Of a stretch of 64,000 nt of DNA, positions 9,451-18,222 are shown piece by piece. Made by a program: the position numbers and the translations under genes. The stretch spans positions 26,822 to 90,821 of the forward strand of contig JARGGH010000008.1 in assembly GCA_029210945.1 (NCBI GenBank), written 5' to 3'. The notes beneath the pieces were generated by a model. That model had not been told where the DNA came from, did no database searches, and saw only the letters and a program-made list of their open reading frames with translations. The stretch is from Anaerolineales bacterium (GTDB lineage: Bacteria > Chloroflexota > Anaerolineae > Anaerolineales > E44-bin32). How positions within the stretch are numbered: position 1 is the first letter of the stretch; the number at the start of each line of letters is the position of its first letter.

Positions 9451-10139
9451 CAACAGCTGCTCCTCCAGGCTTCGAAATTCTTCAGATGGGTGGCGGTGAT
9501 CAACGGAGTGTCAAGTTCTGTGAAGCGGCGCGCTTCGGTGCTGCGCAGCTCGTGCACGAGGTCGGAAAAAAGCGGCAAATCATCCATCTCGTAGACGACC
9601 ACAAACTCCTGGTCCTGCACGCCAAAACTATAGAGCAGCAGCTGTTTGATCTGCGGGTATCCTTTACCGAGGCGGATGTGCTCGTTCATCATCCCCTGGC
9701 GGGCATCGCGGCCCATGAGATACCACTCCTTCGTTTTGACGAACGGATAGACCACCAGATAGGTCGGGCGCTCTCCTGCAAAGGGGTCGATCTCCTGCGC
9801 CGATTGGGCACGGCTGTATGTTGATTTACCCGTATAACCCCAGAGATTTTCCACGGCGCGAATATAGCGGCGGTATGGGTTAAGCTCCTTCGCGTAGGTC
9901 TCAAAATACTGCGCGCTGCTCAGCTCGGATTGCAGTCGGCTGGCAGACCAGATCAGGAAATCCATGTTGCCGTCGGCAGGAAACACCCGGTACAGGTACA
10001 CGCCCTCTGACAGTCTTTCCAGCACGCCCGTCAAATCATCGAGGATCTCATCACGCTGTCCATCCTCAAGATCCCAGAAAGACTGTGTAAATTGGTAACC
10101 GATAAACTGGTTCAGACTGCGCATTAACTCTTCGCTCAT
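9450..10139 (-). CDS. hemQ: coproheme decarboxylase, chlorite-dismutase family
   Basis: HemQ/ChdC homolog of 229 residues that converts coproheme III to heme b with peroxide. Family hallmarks are the middle block VVYPFVKTKEWYLM with Tyr131 and Lys135, spaced like the catalytic Tyr and propionate-binding Lys of characterised enzymes; NEHIRLGKGYPQI with His154, the likely proximal ligand; and the closing SFGVQDQEFVVVYEMDDL. A true chlorite dismutase would have a distal Arg; I assign HemQ from context because it sits between hemE and the radical SAM gene. It marks this operon as the coproporphyrin-dependent type seen in monoderm bacteria. Confidence 0.9.
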   Translation of the reverse strand: MSEELMRSLNQFIGYQFTQSFWDLEDGQRDEILDDLTGVLERLSEGVYLYRVFPADGNMDFLIWSASRLQSELSSAQYFETYAKELNPYRRYIRAVENLWGYTGKSTYSRAQSAQEIDPFAGERPTYLVVYPFVKTKEWYLMGRDARQGMMNEHIRLGKGYPQIKQLLLYSFGVQDQEFVVVYEMDDLPLFSDLVHELRSTEARRFTELDTPLITATHLKNFEAWRSSC

Positions 10140-10169
10140 AGCTGCCCTTCAATGTAAACAATACTTTGT

Positions 10170-11318
10170 TTACGCTCCAACGGCTTCGGGTTCATAGAGG
10201 CAGGCGGGGTCCACTTCCAGGTAATCACCGGTGACCCCGTAAGCGCGGCCGCGCTGCCCGCCGCAAATTTCACGGTACTCACAGACCCCGCACTTGCCCT
10301 TCAACTTATTGACGTCGCGCAAATCCTTAAAAACTGGATCGTGGCGATACGCGTCAACGACATCCAGCTCCCGCACCGTTCCCACGGATAGCGGCAGAAA
10401 ACCGGACGGCATGATCTCGCCAATGTGCGAGACGAAAAGGAAACCCTTCCCGTCATTGACACCTTTCACCGGTCGGTGCAAGCCATCGTCATACTGGAAG
10501 CCGGCACCCTGGAAGGTGACCGCTTCGCCTTCTGCCGCATCTGCTTTTCTGCGTTCAATCGCCACGCGGCGGTACATCGGTGCGGCGGTCGCTTTGATGT
10601 CAAACGTTGACTCGTTTGAGAGGTCGTAGAGCCAGTTGAAGACGCGCTCGTGTTCCTCGGCATTGATCATCTGCTCGATCTGCGCCCTGCCGGTCGGAAC
10701 GAGGAAGAACACCGACCACTGCACCGCGCCGACCTCTTCGACGAAACTCACCATCTCCGGGAGCAGATCGATATTGTGTTTGGTCACGGTTGTGTTCACC
10801 TGTGCGCTCAGGCCGGCAGCCTGGGCGTTGCGCAGGATGTTCATCGTGCGCTCCCACGAGCCTTCCACCTGGCGGAAATCATCATGGACCCGTGCGGCGG
10901 GTGCATCCAGGCTCAGCGCGATGCGCCGGATCCCGGCTTCTTTAGCCTTGAGCAGGCGCTCCTTCGTCGGAAGCGCCGTAGCCGTCGGGGTGAGCGAGCA
11001 GCGCAGACCCTTTTCCGTGGCATAAGAGATCAGCTCGAAAAGATCCGGGCGCATCATCGGATCGCCCCCGGTGAAGATCAAGATCGGGTTGCCAAAAGCC
11101 TTGAAACGATCGATCAGCGCGTAACCCTCTTCCGTGGACAATTCACGGGGATCTCTTCTGTGCTGGGCGTCGGCCCGGCAGTGCACGCATGCAAACGCGC
11201 AGGCGCGTGTGACCTCCCAGGCAATCGTGAATGGCGATTGATCGAAATCGGCCGTCACCATGTGACGGTCGTGGAGCTGGCGTTCTGCTGCAGCCCGGTC
11301 AGATAAATGTTCCTTCAT
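10170..11318 (-). CDS. radical SAM/SPASM protein, AhbD/NirJ-like, in heme operon
   Basis: About 382 residues. An N-terminal radical SAM cluster motif, C-x3-C-x2-C at Cys40/44/47 (RACAFACVHCRAD), is followed by the GGDP motif (IFTGGDPMMRPDLFEL). A C-terminal Cys-rich SPASM-like block (GKCGVCEYREICGG, then DPACLYEP) should hold auxiliary Fe-S. Relatives include AhbD and NirJ, which act on heme side chains, and other uncharacterised proteins co-located with heme genes. It could decarboxylate coproheme anaerobically, complementing O2/peroxide-dependent HemQ, or take part in heme d1 formation for the NirS-like protein at 52.5 kb. Both are hypotheses. ATG at 11318 has a good Shine-Dalgarno (GAAGGTGG); a TTG at 11369 overlapping the hemB stop would add 17 residues. 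Confidence 0.8.
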   Translation of the reverse strand: MKEHLSDRAAAERQLHDRHMVTADFDQSPFTIAWEVTRACAFACVHCRADAQHRRDPRELSTEEGYALIDRFKAFGNPILIFTGGDPMMRPDLFELISYATEKGLRCSLTPTATALPTKERLLKAKEAGIRRIALSLDAPAARVHDDFRQVEGSWERTMNILRNAQAAGLSAQVNTTVTKHNIDLLPEMVSFVEEVGAVQWSVFFLVPTGRAQIEQMINAEEHERVFNWLYDLSNESTFDIKATAAPMYRRVAIERRKADAAEGEAVTFQGAGFQYDDGLHRPVKGVNDGKGFLFVSHIGEIMPSGFLPLSVGTVRELDVVDAYRHDPVFKDLRDVNKLKGKCGVCEYREICGGQRGRAYGVTGDYLEVDPACLYEPEAVGA

Positions 11319-11365
11319 ACCACCTTCTACCTTCCACACGTAATGGTCGACAATGATCCCTGCCC

Positions 11366-12406
11366 TCAACCCTCTGCAATCCAGGCCGCGGCCTCGATGG
11401 CGTGATACGTCAGGATCATGTCCGCCCCGGCTCGTTTGATACCGGTGAGCAGCTCCAAGATTGTGCCGCGCGCATCGATCCAGCCGTTGGCGGCAGCCGC
11501 CTTGATCATGGCGTACTCCCCGCTCACGTTGTAAGCACCCAGCGGGATCTCGGGATGTGCGGTCTTGACCCTGTAAATCACGTCCAGATAGGGAAGCGCT
11601 GGCTTGACCATGAGCATGTCTGCGCCTTCGTCGAGATCAAATTTCGCTTCCCGCAGCGCCTCCCTGCCGTTGGCGGGATCCATCTGGTGCGACCGGCGAT
11701 CGCCAAACTTCGGCGGTGACTCGGCCGCATCCCGGAAAGGACCGTAGAAAGAAGAGGCGAATTTGACCGCATAGGAAAGGATGGGGATATGCTCAAAAGC
11801 TGCCTCATCCAGTGATCGGCGGATGGCAAGCACCATCCCATCCATCATGCCGCTCGGCGCGACGACATCGGCGCCCGCTTCAGCATGTGAGCGCGCCACC
11901 TTGCCCAATACGGACAACGTCGGATCGTTCAGAACGTGCCCTTCAGGGAGATTCGGGTTCGGGAGCGGGTCCCCGGTGTTCAACACTCCGCAGTGCCCGT
12001 GGTCGGTGTACTCACAGAGGCACACGTCCGTGACGACGACTATCTCCGGGTAGTCTCCCTTGATGGCGCGGATCGCGCGCTGCACAACGCCATCCGGAGC
12101 GAAGTTTTCTTCGCCGACCGGGTCCTTGTGCTCGGGGATGCCGAAGAGGATCACACCTGGTATGCCGAGCTCTGCGGCGGCGCCGGCGATCTCATTCACG
12201 CGATCGACCGACCACTGGTATACGCCGGGCATCGAGACGATCTCGCGCTTCTCCCCGCTGCCATGCCGAACAAAGATGGGCAGGATAAAATCCTGCGGCG
12301 AGAGATGGGTCTCCCGGACCAACGCGCGTAATCCGGGCAACCGCCGCAGCCGGCGGGTTCGCTGAATATCCTGGTCAGAAGAGAATTTCTGTTTAGCGCT
12401 CGTCAT
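11366..12406 (-). CDS. hemB: porphobilinogen synthase (delta-aminolevulinic acid dehydratase)
   Basis: Enzyme of 346 residues that condenses two 5-aminolevulinates to porphobilinogen. Visible are [20 protein letters not shown], the metal-site region [20 protein letters not shown] with three cysteines suggestive of a zinc site, [14 protein letters not shown], the first Schiff-base Lys block [19 protein letters not shown], and the second Lys block [16 protein letters not shown]. The ATG overlaps the hemD stop as ATGA. It lies upstream of the radical SAM gene in the operon. Confidence 0.96.
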   Translation of the reverse strand: MTSAKQKFSSDQDIQRTRRLRRLPGLRALVRETHLSPQDFILPIFVRHGSGEKREIVSMPGVYQWSVDRVNEIAGAAAELGIPGVILFGIPEHKDPVGEENFAPDGVVQRAIRAIKGDYPEIVVVTDVCLCEYTDHGHCGVLNTGDPLPNPNLPEGHVLNDPTLSVLGKVARSHAEAGADVVAPSGMMDGMVLAIRRSLDEAAFEHIPILSYAVKFASSFYGPFRDAAESPPKFGDRRSHQMDPANGREALREAKFDLDEGADMLMVKPALPYLDVIYRVKTAHPEIPLGAYNVSGEYAMIKAAAANGWIDARGTILELLTGIKRAGADMILTYHAIEAAAWIAEG

Positions 12407-13194
12407 GCTGAGTCTTCTACCTTCTGAAAGTGATCACACAGGGCGTCGACAAGGCCCGGGACAGTATATTCCCCGGCCACGACCGTCACCGGGGATCCTG
12501 CTTCGGAGGCCGCGCCGGCGGTGATCGGCCCGATACATGCCACGATCGGGTCGCCGGGCAACCGAAACGGGTCCAGGCCGATCTTCCGCCCGCCTTTGAT
12601 GAAGTTGCGCACGGTGGAAGGGCTGGTGAACGTCAGCGCATCGACGCCGGCCTCAATCTCACGGCGTGCGCCTTCATCCCAATTGGCGGCGACAGCCTGA
12701 TAGACGCCAAATTCATCTACCAGCGCGCCGCGCTCCGTGAGCATACGCGGCAGCGCCGGTCGTGAGCCTCTGGCGCGCGGCAGCAGAACACGTTCACCCG
12801 GATTGACATCCAGGCCTGCACCCAGTCCCTCGCCGACATACTCCTCAGGTACGAATTCCGCCTCGACGCCAAGAGCCTGAAGAGCATCCGCCGTCGCCGG
12901 ACCAATCGCAGCCACACGGCATGCCTCCAGATTGCTGAACGAGCCGCCTGTCTGGTCGAAATAATGCTTGATCGTCTCCACGCCGTTCACGCTCGTGAAG
13001 ATGATCCACGAATAACGATCAAGCTCCTTAAGGGCCCGATCCAGGCCAGGGACATACACGACGGGCTCAATCTTGATTACCGGAACGCTGATCGGGACGG
13101 CGCCCCGGTTGACGAGCAGCTCCTTGAACGACCCGGCCTGTTTTTCCGGCCGCGTGACGACGATGCGCAGGTCCTGAAGCGGTAGATCACGCAT
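12403..13194 (-). CDS. hemD: uroporphyrinogen-III synthase
   Basis: HemD-family protein of 263 residues that cyclises hydroxymethylbilane to uroporphyrinogen III with inversion of ring D. Conservation in this family is low, but [19 protein letters not shown] at the start, [36 protein letters not shown], and [14 protein letters not shown] followed by [16 protein letters not shown] are typical. It overlaps the hemC end by eight bases and the hemB start by four, consistent with translational coupling. It is a stand-alone HemD without a fused methyltransferase domain. Confidence 0.92.
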   Translation of the reverse strand: MRDLPLQDLRIVVTRPEKQAGSFKELLVNRGAVPISVPVIKIEPVVYVPGLDRALKELDRYSWIIFTSVNGVETIKHYFDQTGGSFSNLEACRVAAIGPATADALQALGVEAEFVPEEYVGEGLGAGLDVNPGERVLLPRARGSRPALPRMLTERGALVDEFGVYQAVAANWDEGARREIEAGVDALTFTSPSTVRNFIKGGRKIGLDPFRLPGDPIVACIGPITAGAASEAGSPVTVVAGEYTVPGLVDALCDHFQKVEDSA

Positions 13195-14107
13195 CGGCGA
13201 TCAACTCATGCGCACCTTGTCCCAGAGCCTGGTTCGCCAATCGCATGCCGAGTTCTTCAGGATCCTCGCCTTCAGCATGCACACGGATGACCTGGGTGCC
13301 CTCCAGCGATCCGACAAATCCGGTCAGATGAATTGCCCCGTCGTGTACTTCAGCAAACGCACCGACCGGGGCGGAACAACCACCGCCCAGTCCTGCCAGA
13401 AAGAACCTTTCTGCCTGAACCGGGTGCCGGATGCTCTCCGATTCGATGGGGTCCAGAAGTGTCAGCACGCGTTTGTCCTCACAGCGCACCTGCACGGCCA
13501 GCGCACCCTGCCCCGGCGCGGGAAGGATTTGATCGAGAGAGAAATATTCGCGCACGTGCTGTTCGAGGCCAAGCCGGATGACGCCGGCGGCGGCCATGAC
13601 AGCCGCATCGTACTCGCCGTCGGTCACTTTCCGTATCCGGGTTTCCACATTGCCGCGAATGGGCATAATCTGCAGGTCGGGACGAAGCGCCCGGACCTGC
13701 GCCTCCCGCCGCGGGCTGGAGGTGCCGACGACCGAACCGGCTGCCAGATCTGCAAGGCTAGCGCCGCTCCTCGAAATGAGCACATCGCGGGGATCCTCGC
13801 GCTGAAGGATTGCGCCCAGGCATAAGCCTGGAGGGTCATCCACAGGCAGATCCTTCAGCGAGTGAACGGCAAGGTCCACGCCGCCCCCCAACAGCTCCGC
13901 TTCCAGCTCCTGAGTGAAAATACCCTTGCCGCCGATCTCGGGCAGCGGCTGATCGAGCGTCTTGTCCCCGCGAGTCGTGATCACCTTGATGCGTACATCC
14001 AGGTTGGAGTGGTGCGCGGAGAGCGCCTCGGCGACGAAATCCGCCTGCCAGCGCGCTAACTGCGAGGGCCGCGTGGCAATCGTCAGGAGAGGAGAAGCGG
14101 AGATCAT
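13187..14107 (-). CDS. hemC: hydroxymethylbilane synthase (porphobilinogen deaminase)
   Basis: Enzyme of 306 residues that polymerises four porphobilinogens on a dipyrromethane cofactor. The cofactor-attachment cysteine is visible in LAGLGGGCSAPVGAFAEV. Other blocks are TIATRPSQLARWQADFV, GGKGIFTQELEAELL, AVHSLKDLPVDDPPGL, and VGTSSPRREAQ. It starts six bases after the hemA stop. It is cytosolic and of normal family length. Confidence 0.96.
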   Translation of the reverse strand: MISASPLLTIATRPSQLARWQADFVAEALSAHHSNLDVRIKVITTRGDKTLDQPLPEIGGKGIFTQELEAELLGGGVDLAVHSLKDLPVDDPPGLCLGAILQREDPRDVLISRSGASLADLAAGSVVGTSSPRREAQVRALRPDLQIMPIRGNVETRIRKVTDGEYDAAVMAAAGVIRLGLEQHVREYFSLDQILPAPGQGALAVQVRCEDKRVLTLLDPIESESIRHPVQAERFFLAGLGGGCSAPVGAFAEVHDGAIHLTGFVGSLEGTQVIRVHAEGEDPEELGMRLANQALGQGAHELIADA

Positions 14108-14113
14108 CCCGGA

Positions 14114-15403
14114 TTACTCCTGAGTATCTTCGCGTGAGTCGATACCGAAAAGTTCGCGGGCATAGAGGGCGTATTGAGCGGCGTGCCCGTTGCGCGACTG
14201 TTCCTTGAGGCAATCGGTGGGTGTGTGCAGGAGCTGTTTCACGAGCGCCCTGGTCAGAATCTCGATTTCCTCCTTAGGATCGACGCCGGATTCCTCCAGA
14301 CGCCGCAGCGCCTTCTCAACCTGCTCTTGGCGGATACTTTCGGCGTGCTGGTGCAGCGCCTTAATCACAGGGCGGATCTCGAGGCGCTGGTACCAATCTT
14401 CGAACCCGGCCAGCCCCTCTTTCAGGATCGCCTGGACGCTGGGTATTTCAGCCCTGCGCTCATCCACCGAGCGGGAAAGCTGATCGTTGAGTTGATCGAT
14501 ATCATAGACGTGGACGTGTTCGACCTCGCGCACATCCGCGTCGACATCACGCGGAACGGCGATGTCCATCAGGATCAGCGGCCGGTCGGGCCGGCGACTC
14601 ATCGCCTCGCCGACGTTCTTGCGCTTGAAGAGAGTGTGCGGCGCGCTCGTCGAAGAGATGACCACATCAGCTTTTACCAGTTCTTCTTCAAGAGTTTCAA
14701 ACCCGCGTGCGCGGGATCCCCAGCGGTCGGCAAGTTCACGCGCGGTTGCGACGGTCCGGTTCACGACGGTGATGTCCTTAACCCCGCGTTTACGGAGCGC
14801 TTCGACCGCAAGTTCGGCCATCTCACCGGCGCCAACCACCAAGACACGCGCCTCGTCAAGCGGCTTCACGATGCTGGCGATCAGGTGCACCGCGACCGAG
14901 CTGACCGTGGCCGGGTTGGTGGAGATCGAGGTTTCGTGATGGGATCGCTTGGCAGCGTGGATCGCGCTCTGAAAGAGCCTGGAAAGGATCAGACCGGTGG
15001 AACCGACGCTCAGCGCAAGAGTGTAGGATTCAGCCACCTGCCCGAGGATCTGCGGTTCGCCCAGGACCATCGAGTCGAGTCCTGCGGCGACGGAGAACAG
15101 GTGCATGGCCGCTTCAAGTTCCTGGTAGCGGTAGAGATAAGGAGCGATCTCACCAGGCTCCACACCCGTGATTTCCGCCAGGAGCGCCTCCGATTCATCG
15201 AAGCCCCCGGTGCCGATCGTGTACATCTCGACGCGGTTGCACGTTGAGAGCAGGATCAGTTCTGAATACGAACCGGTGCGTTCGCGGTCCCCACAACCGC
15301 AGCGCGCAAGCGCCGCCCGCTGCTGGGCTTCGCTTAAGGCCAGCCGCTCCCGTAAGGAGATCGGTGCGGTTTGGTGATTAACGCCTATGCAGTAAATACT
15401 CAT
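14114..15403 (-). CDS. hemA: glutamyl-tRNA reductase
   Basis: First enzyme of the C5 pathway, 429 residues. It reduces glutamyl-tRNA to glutamate-1-semialdehyde with NADPH. The catalytic cysteine is Cys55 in LSTCNRVEMY; the N-terminal MSIYCIGVNHQTAPISLRER is diagnostic. The NADPH Rossmann motif VLVVGAGEMAELAVEAL and VVISSTSAPHTLF are present, then a C-terminal dimerisation helix region. As first gene of the operon it is the natural control point. I could not find a convincing promoter or a heme-responsive element in the 510 bases upstream. The Shine-Dalgarno is weak. Confidence 0.96.
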   Translation of the reverse strand: MSIYCIGVNHQTAPISLRERLALSEAQQRAALARCGCGDRERTGSYSELILLSTCNRVEMYTIGTGGFDESEALLAEITGVEPGEIAPYLYRYQELEAAMHLFSVAAGLDSMVLGEPQILGQVAESYTLALSVGSTGLILSRLFQSAIHAAKRSHHETSISTNPATVSSVAVHLIASIVKPLDEARVLVVGAGEMAELAVEALRKRGVKDITVVNRTVATARELADRWGSRARGFETLEEELVKADVVISSTSAPHTLFKRKNVGEAMSRRPDRPLILMDIAVPRDVDADVREVEHVHVYDIDQLNDQLSRSVDERRAEIPSVQAILKEGLAGFEDWYQRLEIRPVIKALHQHAESIRQEQVEKALRRLEESGVDPKEEIEILTRALVKQLLHTPTDCLKEQSRNGHAAQYALYARELFGIDSREDTQE

Positions 15404-15916
15404 CCAGTCGCCTTAATACCTCAAATCATCCAGATCGCCGTGCAGCCCCAAAAAAAATGACGCCATGAGAAAATGGATCCGTGCCGTGAAAGAGCCCCCC
15501 GTGGTTGTCTGAATACCGAAGCAGCATGCTCAACACCGACCGAGCTTGTGAATTTTCTATCAATGAGAACTATAGAATGTGAAGGTTAATAGAAGAGGAA
15601 CACGAGATGAGGGTTTGATTAAAAGCACATACGAGCAAGATTCCACAGGGACCGCGACAAAGTTACTGTCTGGAACCCCGACTGGAGCTGCGTCGCGACG
15701 CGAGCTGGATTCAGGGCCCTGGCTGCAGTCCAGAAATGGGCTTGCAGGATGTGTAAATTTGACGTAAAGTATCCAATACGGCGCAAGTGGACATAGCGCT
15801 GTTTGAACACGGTGAGGGCATAATTCACATCACTACAACCCAACCTATATCGAGAAGTCTCCGTCGATTCATCAATCCCCCGATTCTCGATCTCTTGGAA
15901 GGAGAGGAGCGAAGCG
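15404..15916. other. divergent intergenic region, hemA / M4 peptidase
   Basis: About 510 bases between divergently transcribed genes, so both promoters should lie here. I found no clear -35/-10 pair for hemA. Two short overlapping frames (15579-15767 plus and 15619-15843 minus) lack ribosome sites and recognisable composition, so I do not call them genes. A purine-rich GGAAGGAGAGGAG block at 15897-15909 is the ribosome site of the peptidase. Confidence 0.5.
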
Positions 15917-17989
15917 ATGAAATCTCGATGGCTTAATTACACAGTGCTGAGCATGCTGGTGCTTTCGCTGTTGGTTCCTGCTGCCGCCGGCGCCCAGGAT
16001 GGGGCTATCAGCGGTTTTCGGGCACTCAAGGGAACCGAAGCAGCCAGCTTCCAGGTGCCCGGTGACGTCAGGCTCGTCACCAGTTTCGAGCTTGCCAGCT
16101 ACGGCCTGACGTACGAACGCTACCAGCAGGTCTTCAGCGGAGCAGAAGCTGAAGTTCTGGGAGGGCAGCTGACATTGCTGAAGGATGGTAGCGCAATCAA
16201 GTATGTCATCGGCGCGCATTACCCCGGCATCACACCAACAAATGACGTCAACATCGCTGCCGCACAGGCGCGTCAGCGCGCCGCCAACGACGTCGGCGCC
16301 GCCGGTGAGCGCATCACCACGTTGATGATCAACCCCGATTCGGGCCGCTACTTCTTCCAGGTTGAGACCCGCCGCGCCGAGGCGCGCTGGTTCCACTGGA
16401 TCGACGCCGGCGACGGCGCCCTGCTGAACAAATTCAACGCCATCATGCACGATTGCAATGGTGCCGCAGCCCCCTGCGGTTTCGGCGTGCAGTACACCGA
16501 AGACGCCGGCGATGTTAAGGATCTAAGTGGCCTGACCACGCCGAGCGGCGGTGATTACCTGCTCATCTCCAGCGACGGCCGCCAGGAGACGCACGATCAG
16601 GGCTCAAGCCGGCGTCCGTTCCTTGGACCGGTGGCCAGCGACGCGGATGACTCCTGGGTGCTGCTCGGCGACGAATCGCCCGCCCAGCAGGCATTGGTCG
16701 ATGCGCATTATTACGCCTTTGTGACGGATGCCTATTATTTTGGCACCCATGGATACGACTGGGTTGATGAAGCAATCGCCGCAGGCGCGAACGACAAAAT
16801 GGAAGTGCACGCACACTACAGCGTGGATTACAACAACGCCTTCTGGAACGGTTCGTACATCTCGCTGGGCGACGGTGACCAGGTCACATTCGAGGAGCTC
16901 ACCGCGCTGGACGTTGTCGGCCACGAGCTCAGCCACGGCGTGACTGATTTCACCTCGGACCTGATCTACCAGGACGAATCCGGCGCGCTGAACGAAGCCT
17001 TCTCCGACATCATGGGCTCCAGCATGGAGTTCTGGGCGGAAGCCAACGGATATGAGCCCGCAACGACATTAGAACCCGACTGGCTCATCGGCGAGGATTT
17101 CGACCTGCGCGGCGACACCGTGCTGGGTTTCCGCAACATGGGCGATCCCGGTGAGGATGGCGACCCCTCCCACTACGATGAGCGCTACACCGGCACGGAT
17201 GATAACGGCGGCGTGCACACCAACTCGGGCATCGCCAACCACTGGTACTATCTCCTGGTTAACGGCGGCCAGAACAGCGATCCCACCTATGCATCGGGCA
17301 CTGATGTGACGGGGATAGGTTTGGGGGCCGCCGAGCCAATCGCATTTCTGGGTTTCACGGCGCTGCCGGCTGACGCCACGTTCTGCGATGCCCGCGCCGG
17401 AACAATCGCTGTCGCTGGAGCCTACGATGCGAATGTGGTTGACGCCTGGGACGAGGTCGGCGTGGATGAGGCGCTGTGCGGTGGCGGCAGCACAAACAAC
17501 CCACCGACTGCGGATTTCACATTCACAACCTCCGGGCTCACAGTTGATTTCACGGATCAATCGACCGATACGGATGGTTCAATCGTTGCCTGGGATTGGG
17601 ATTTCGGTGACGGAAACACCTCCACTGAACAAAATCCATCCCATACCTATGCCAGTTCAGGCACATACGCAGTCATCCTCGTTGTATCAGATGATGCCGG
17701 AGACAATGACTCCGTGAGCAAGGATATCTCCGTTTCCGATGGAACCAGTGACTTCACACTGAGCGTCAATGCCTATAAGGTCAGAGGTACCCAGTATGCC
17801 GACCTGACCTGGAGCGGCGCCACATCGACCGATGTGGACGTCTACAGGGATGGTGCTGTAGTAGCCACAACTTCCAACGATGGCGAACACACAGATATCA
17901 CCGGTCAAAAAGGCGGCGGCAGCGCGACCTATCAGGTCTGCGAGGCAGGAACCACAACCTGCTCGAACGAAGTGCAGGCGAACTGGTAA
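15917..17989 (+). CDS. secreted M4 thermolysin-type metallopeptidase with PKD domain
   Basis: A 690-residue preproenzyme. Signal peptide at residues 1-26 (hydrophobic core ending PAAAGAQ), then a propeptide of about 150 residues with FTP/PepSY character. The catalytic domain follows. The zinc motif HELSH is at His336-His340 with the third ligand Glu360 in SGALNEAFSD, and the transition-state His lies in GGVHTNSGIANHWYYL, as in thermolysin. After the catalytic domain comes a PKD domain (about residues 528-605, containing WDWDFGDGNTSTEQNPSHTY) and a C-terminal beta-sandwich resembling fibronectin III (YADLTWSGATSTDVDVYRDG). It would degrade extracellular protein, with the C-terminal domains binding substrate or surface. 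A strong Shine-Dalgarno precedes the ATG. It is monocistronic. Confidence 0.93.
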   Translation: MKSRWLNYTVLSMLVLSLLVPAAAGAQDGAISGFRALKGTEAASFQVPGDVRLVTSFELASYGLTYERYQQVFSGAEAEVLGGQLTLLKDGSAIKYVIGAHYPGITPTNDVNIAAAQARQRAANDVGAAGERITTLMINPDSGRYFFQVETRRAEARWFHWIDAGDGALLNKFNAIMHDCNGAAAPCGFGVQYTEDAGDVKDLSGLTTPSGGDYLLISSDGRQETHDQGSSRRPFLGPVASDADDSWVLLGDESPAQQALVDAHYYAFVTDAYYFGTHGYDWVDEAIAAGANDKMEVHAHYSVDYNNAFWNGSYISLGDGDQVTFEELTALDVVGHELSHGVTDFTSDLIYQDESGALNEAFSDIMGSSMEFWAEANGYEPATTLEPDWLIGEDFDLRGDTVLGFRNMGDPGEDGDPSHYDERYTGTDDNGGVHTNSGIANHWYYLLVNGGQNSDPTYASGTDVTGIGLGAAEPIAFLGFTALPADATFCDARAGTIAVAGAYDANVVDAWDEVGVDEALCGGGSTNNPPTADFTFTTSGLTVDFTDQSTDTDGSIVAWDWDFGDGNTSTEQNPSHTYASSGTYAVILVVSDDAGDNDSVSKDISVSDGTSDFTLSVNAYKVRGTQYADLTWSGATSTDVDVYRDGAVVATTSNDGEHTDITGQKGGGSATYQVCEAGTTTCSNEVQANW

Positions 17990-18003
17990 GCCGATCACCA
18001 CCC

Positions 18004-18125
18004 GTAGGGGCGGGGTCACCCCGCCCCCTACGATAAATAGATATCAATGTGACGTGGGGCGACCGGCCGGTCGCCCCTACGGTTTTGCAAGAGATATTAT
18101 ATAGGGGCACGGCGGCGCCGTGCCC
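18004..18125. repeat. cluster of three GC-rich palindromes
   Basis: Three separate hairpins lie in tandem after the peptidase stop. At 18004-18031 the arms are GTAGGGGCGGGG and its near complement. At 18056-18077 is a perfect 22-bp palindrome with half GGGGCGACCGG, the same element as at 4421. At 18105-18125 GGGCACGGC and GCCGTGCCC flank three bases. The first could serve as a terminator for the peptidase gene. All resemble REP-type intergenic repeats. Confidence 0.65.
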
Positions 18126-18222
18126 GACGACATTAAGCGGAGCCATCCCACCTTTCCACGGGTAAAATGTACACATCTCTTGGACTTCCTTTAATACGAC
18201 ACCAGCGAGAGGATGTGTCGGT

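Noticed and set aside
14174..15247. 357-codon plus-strand frame opposite hemA
   Set aside because: HemA is unmistakable on the minus strand; the plus frame has no recognisable features.
15579..15843. Short frames on both strands between hemA and the M4 peptidase
   Set aside because: Neither has a ribosome site or meaningful composition; the region is promoter territory.
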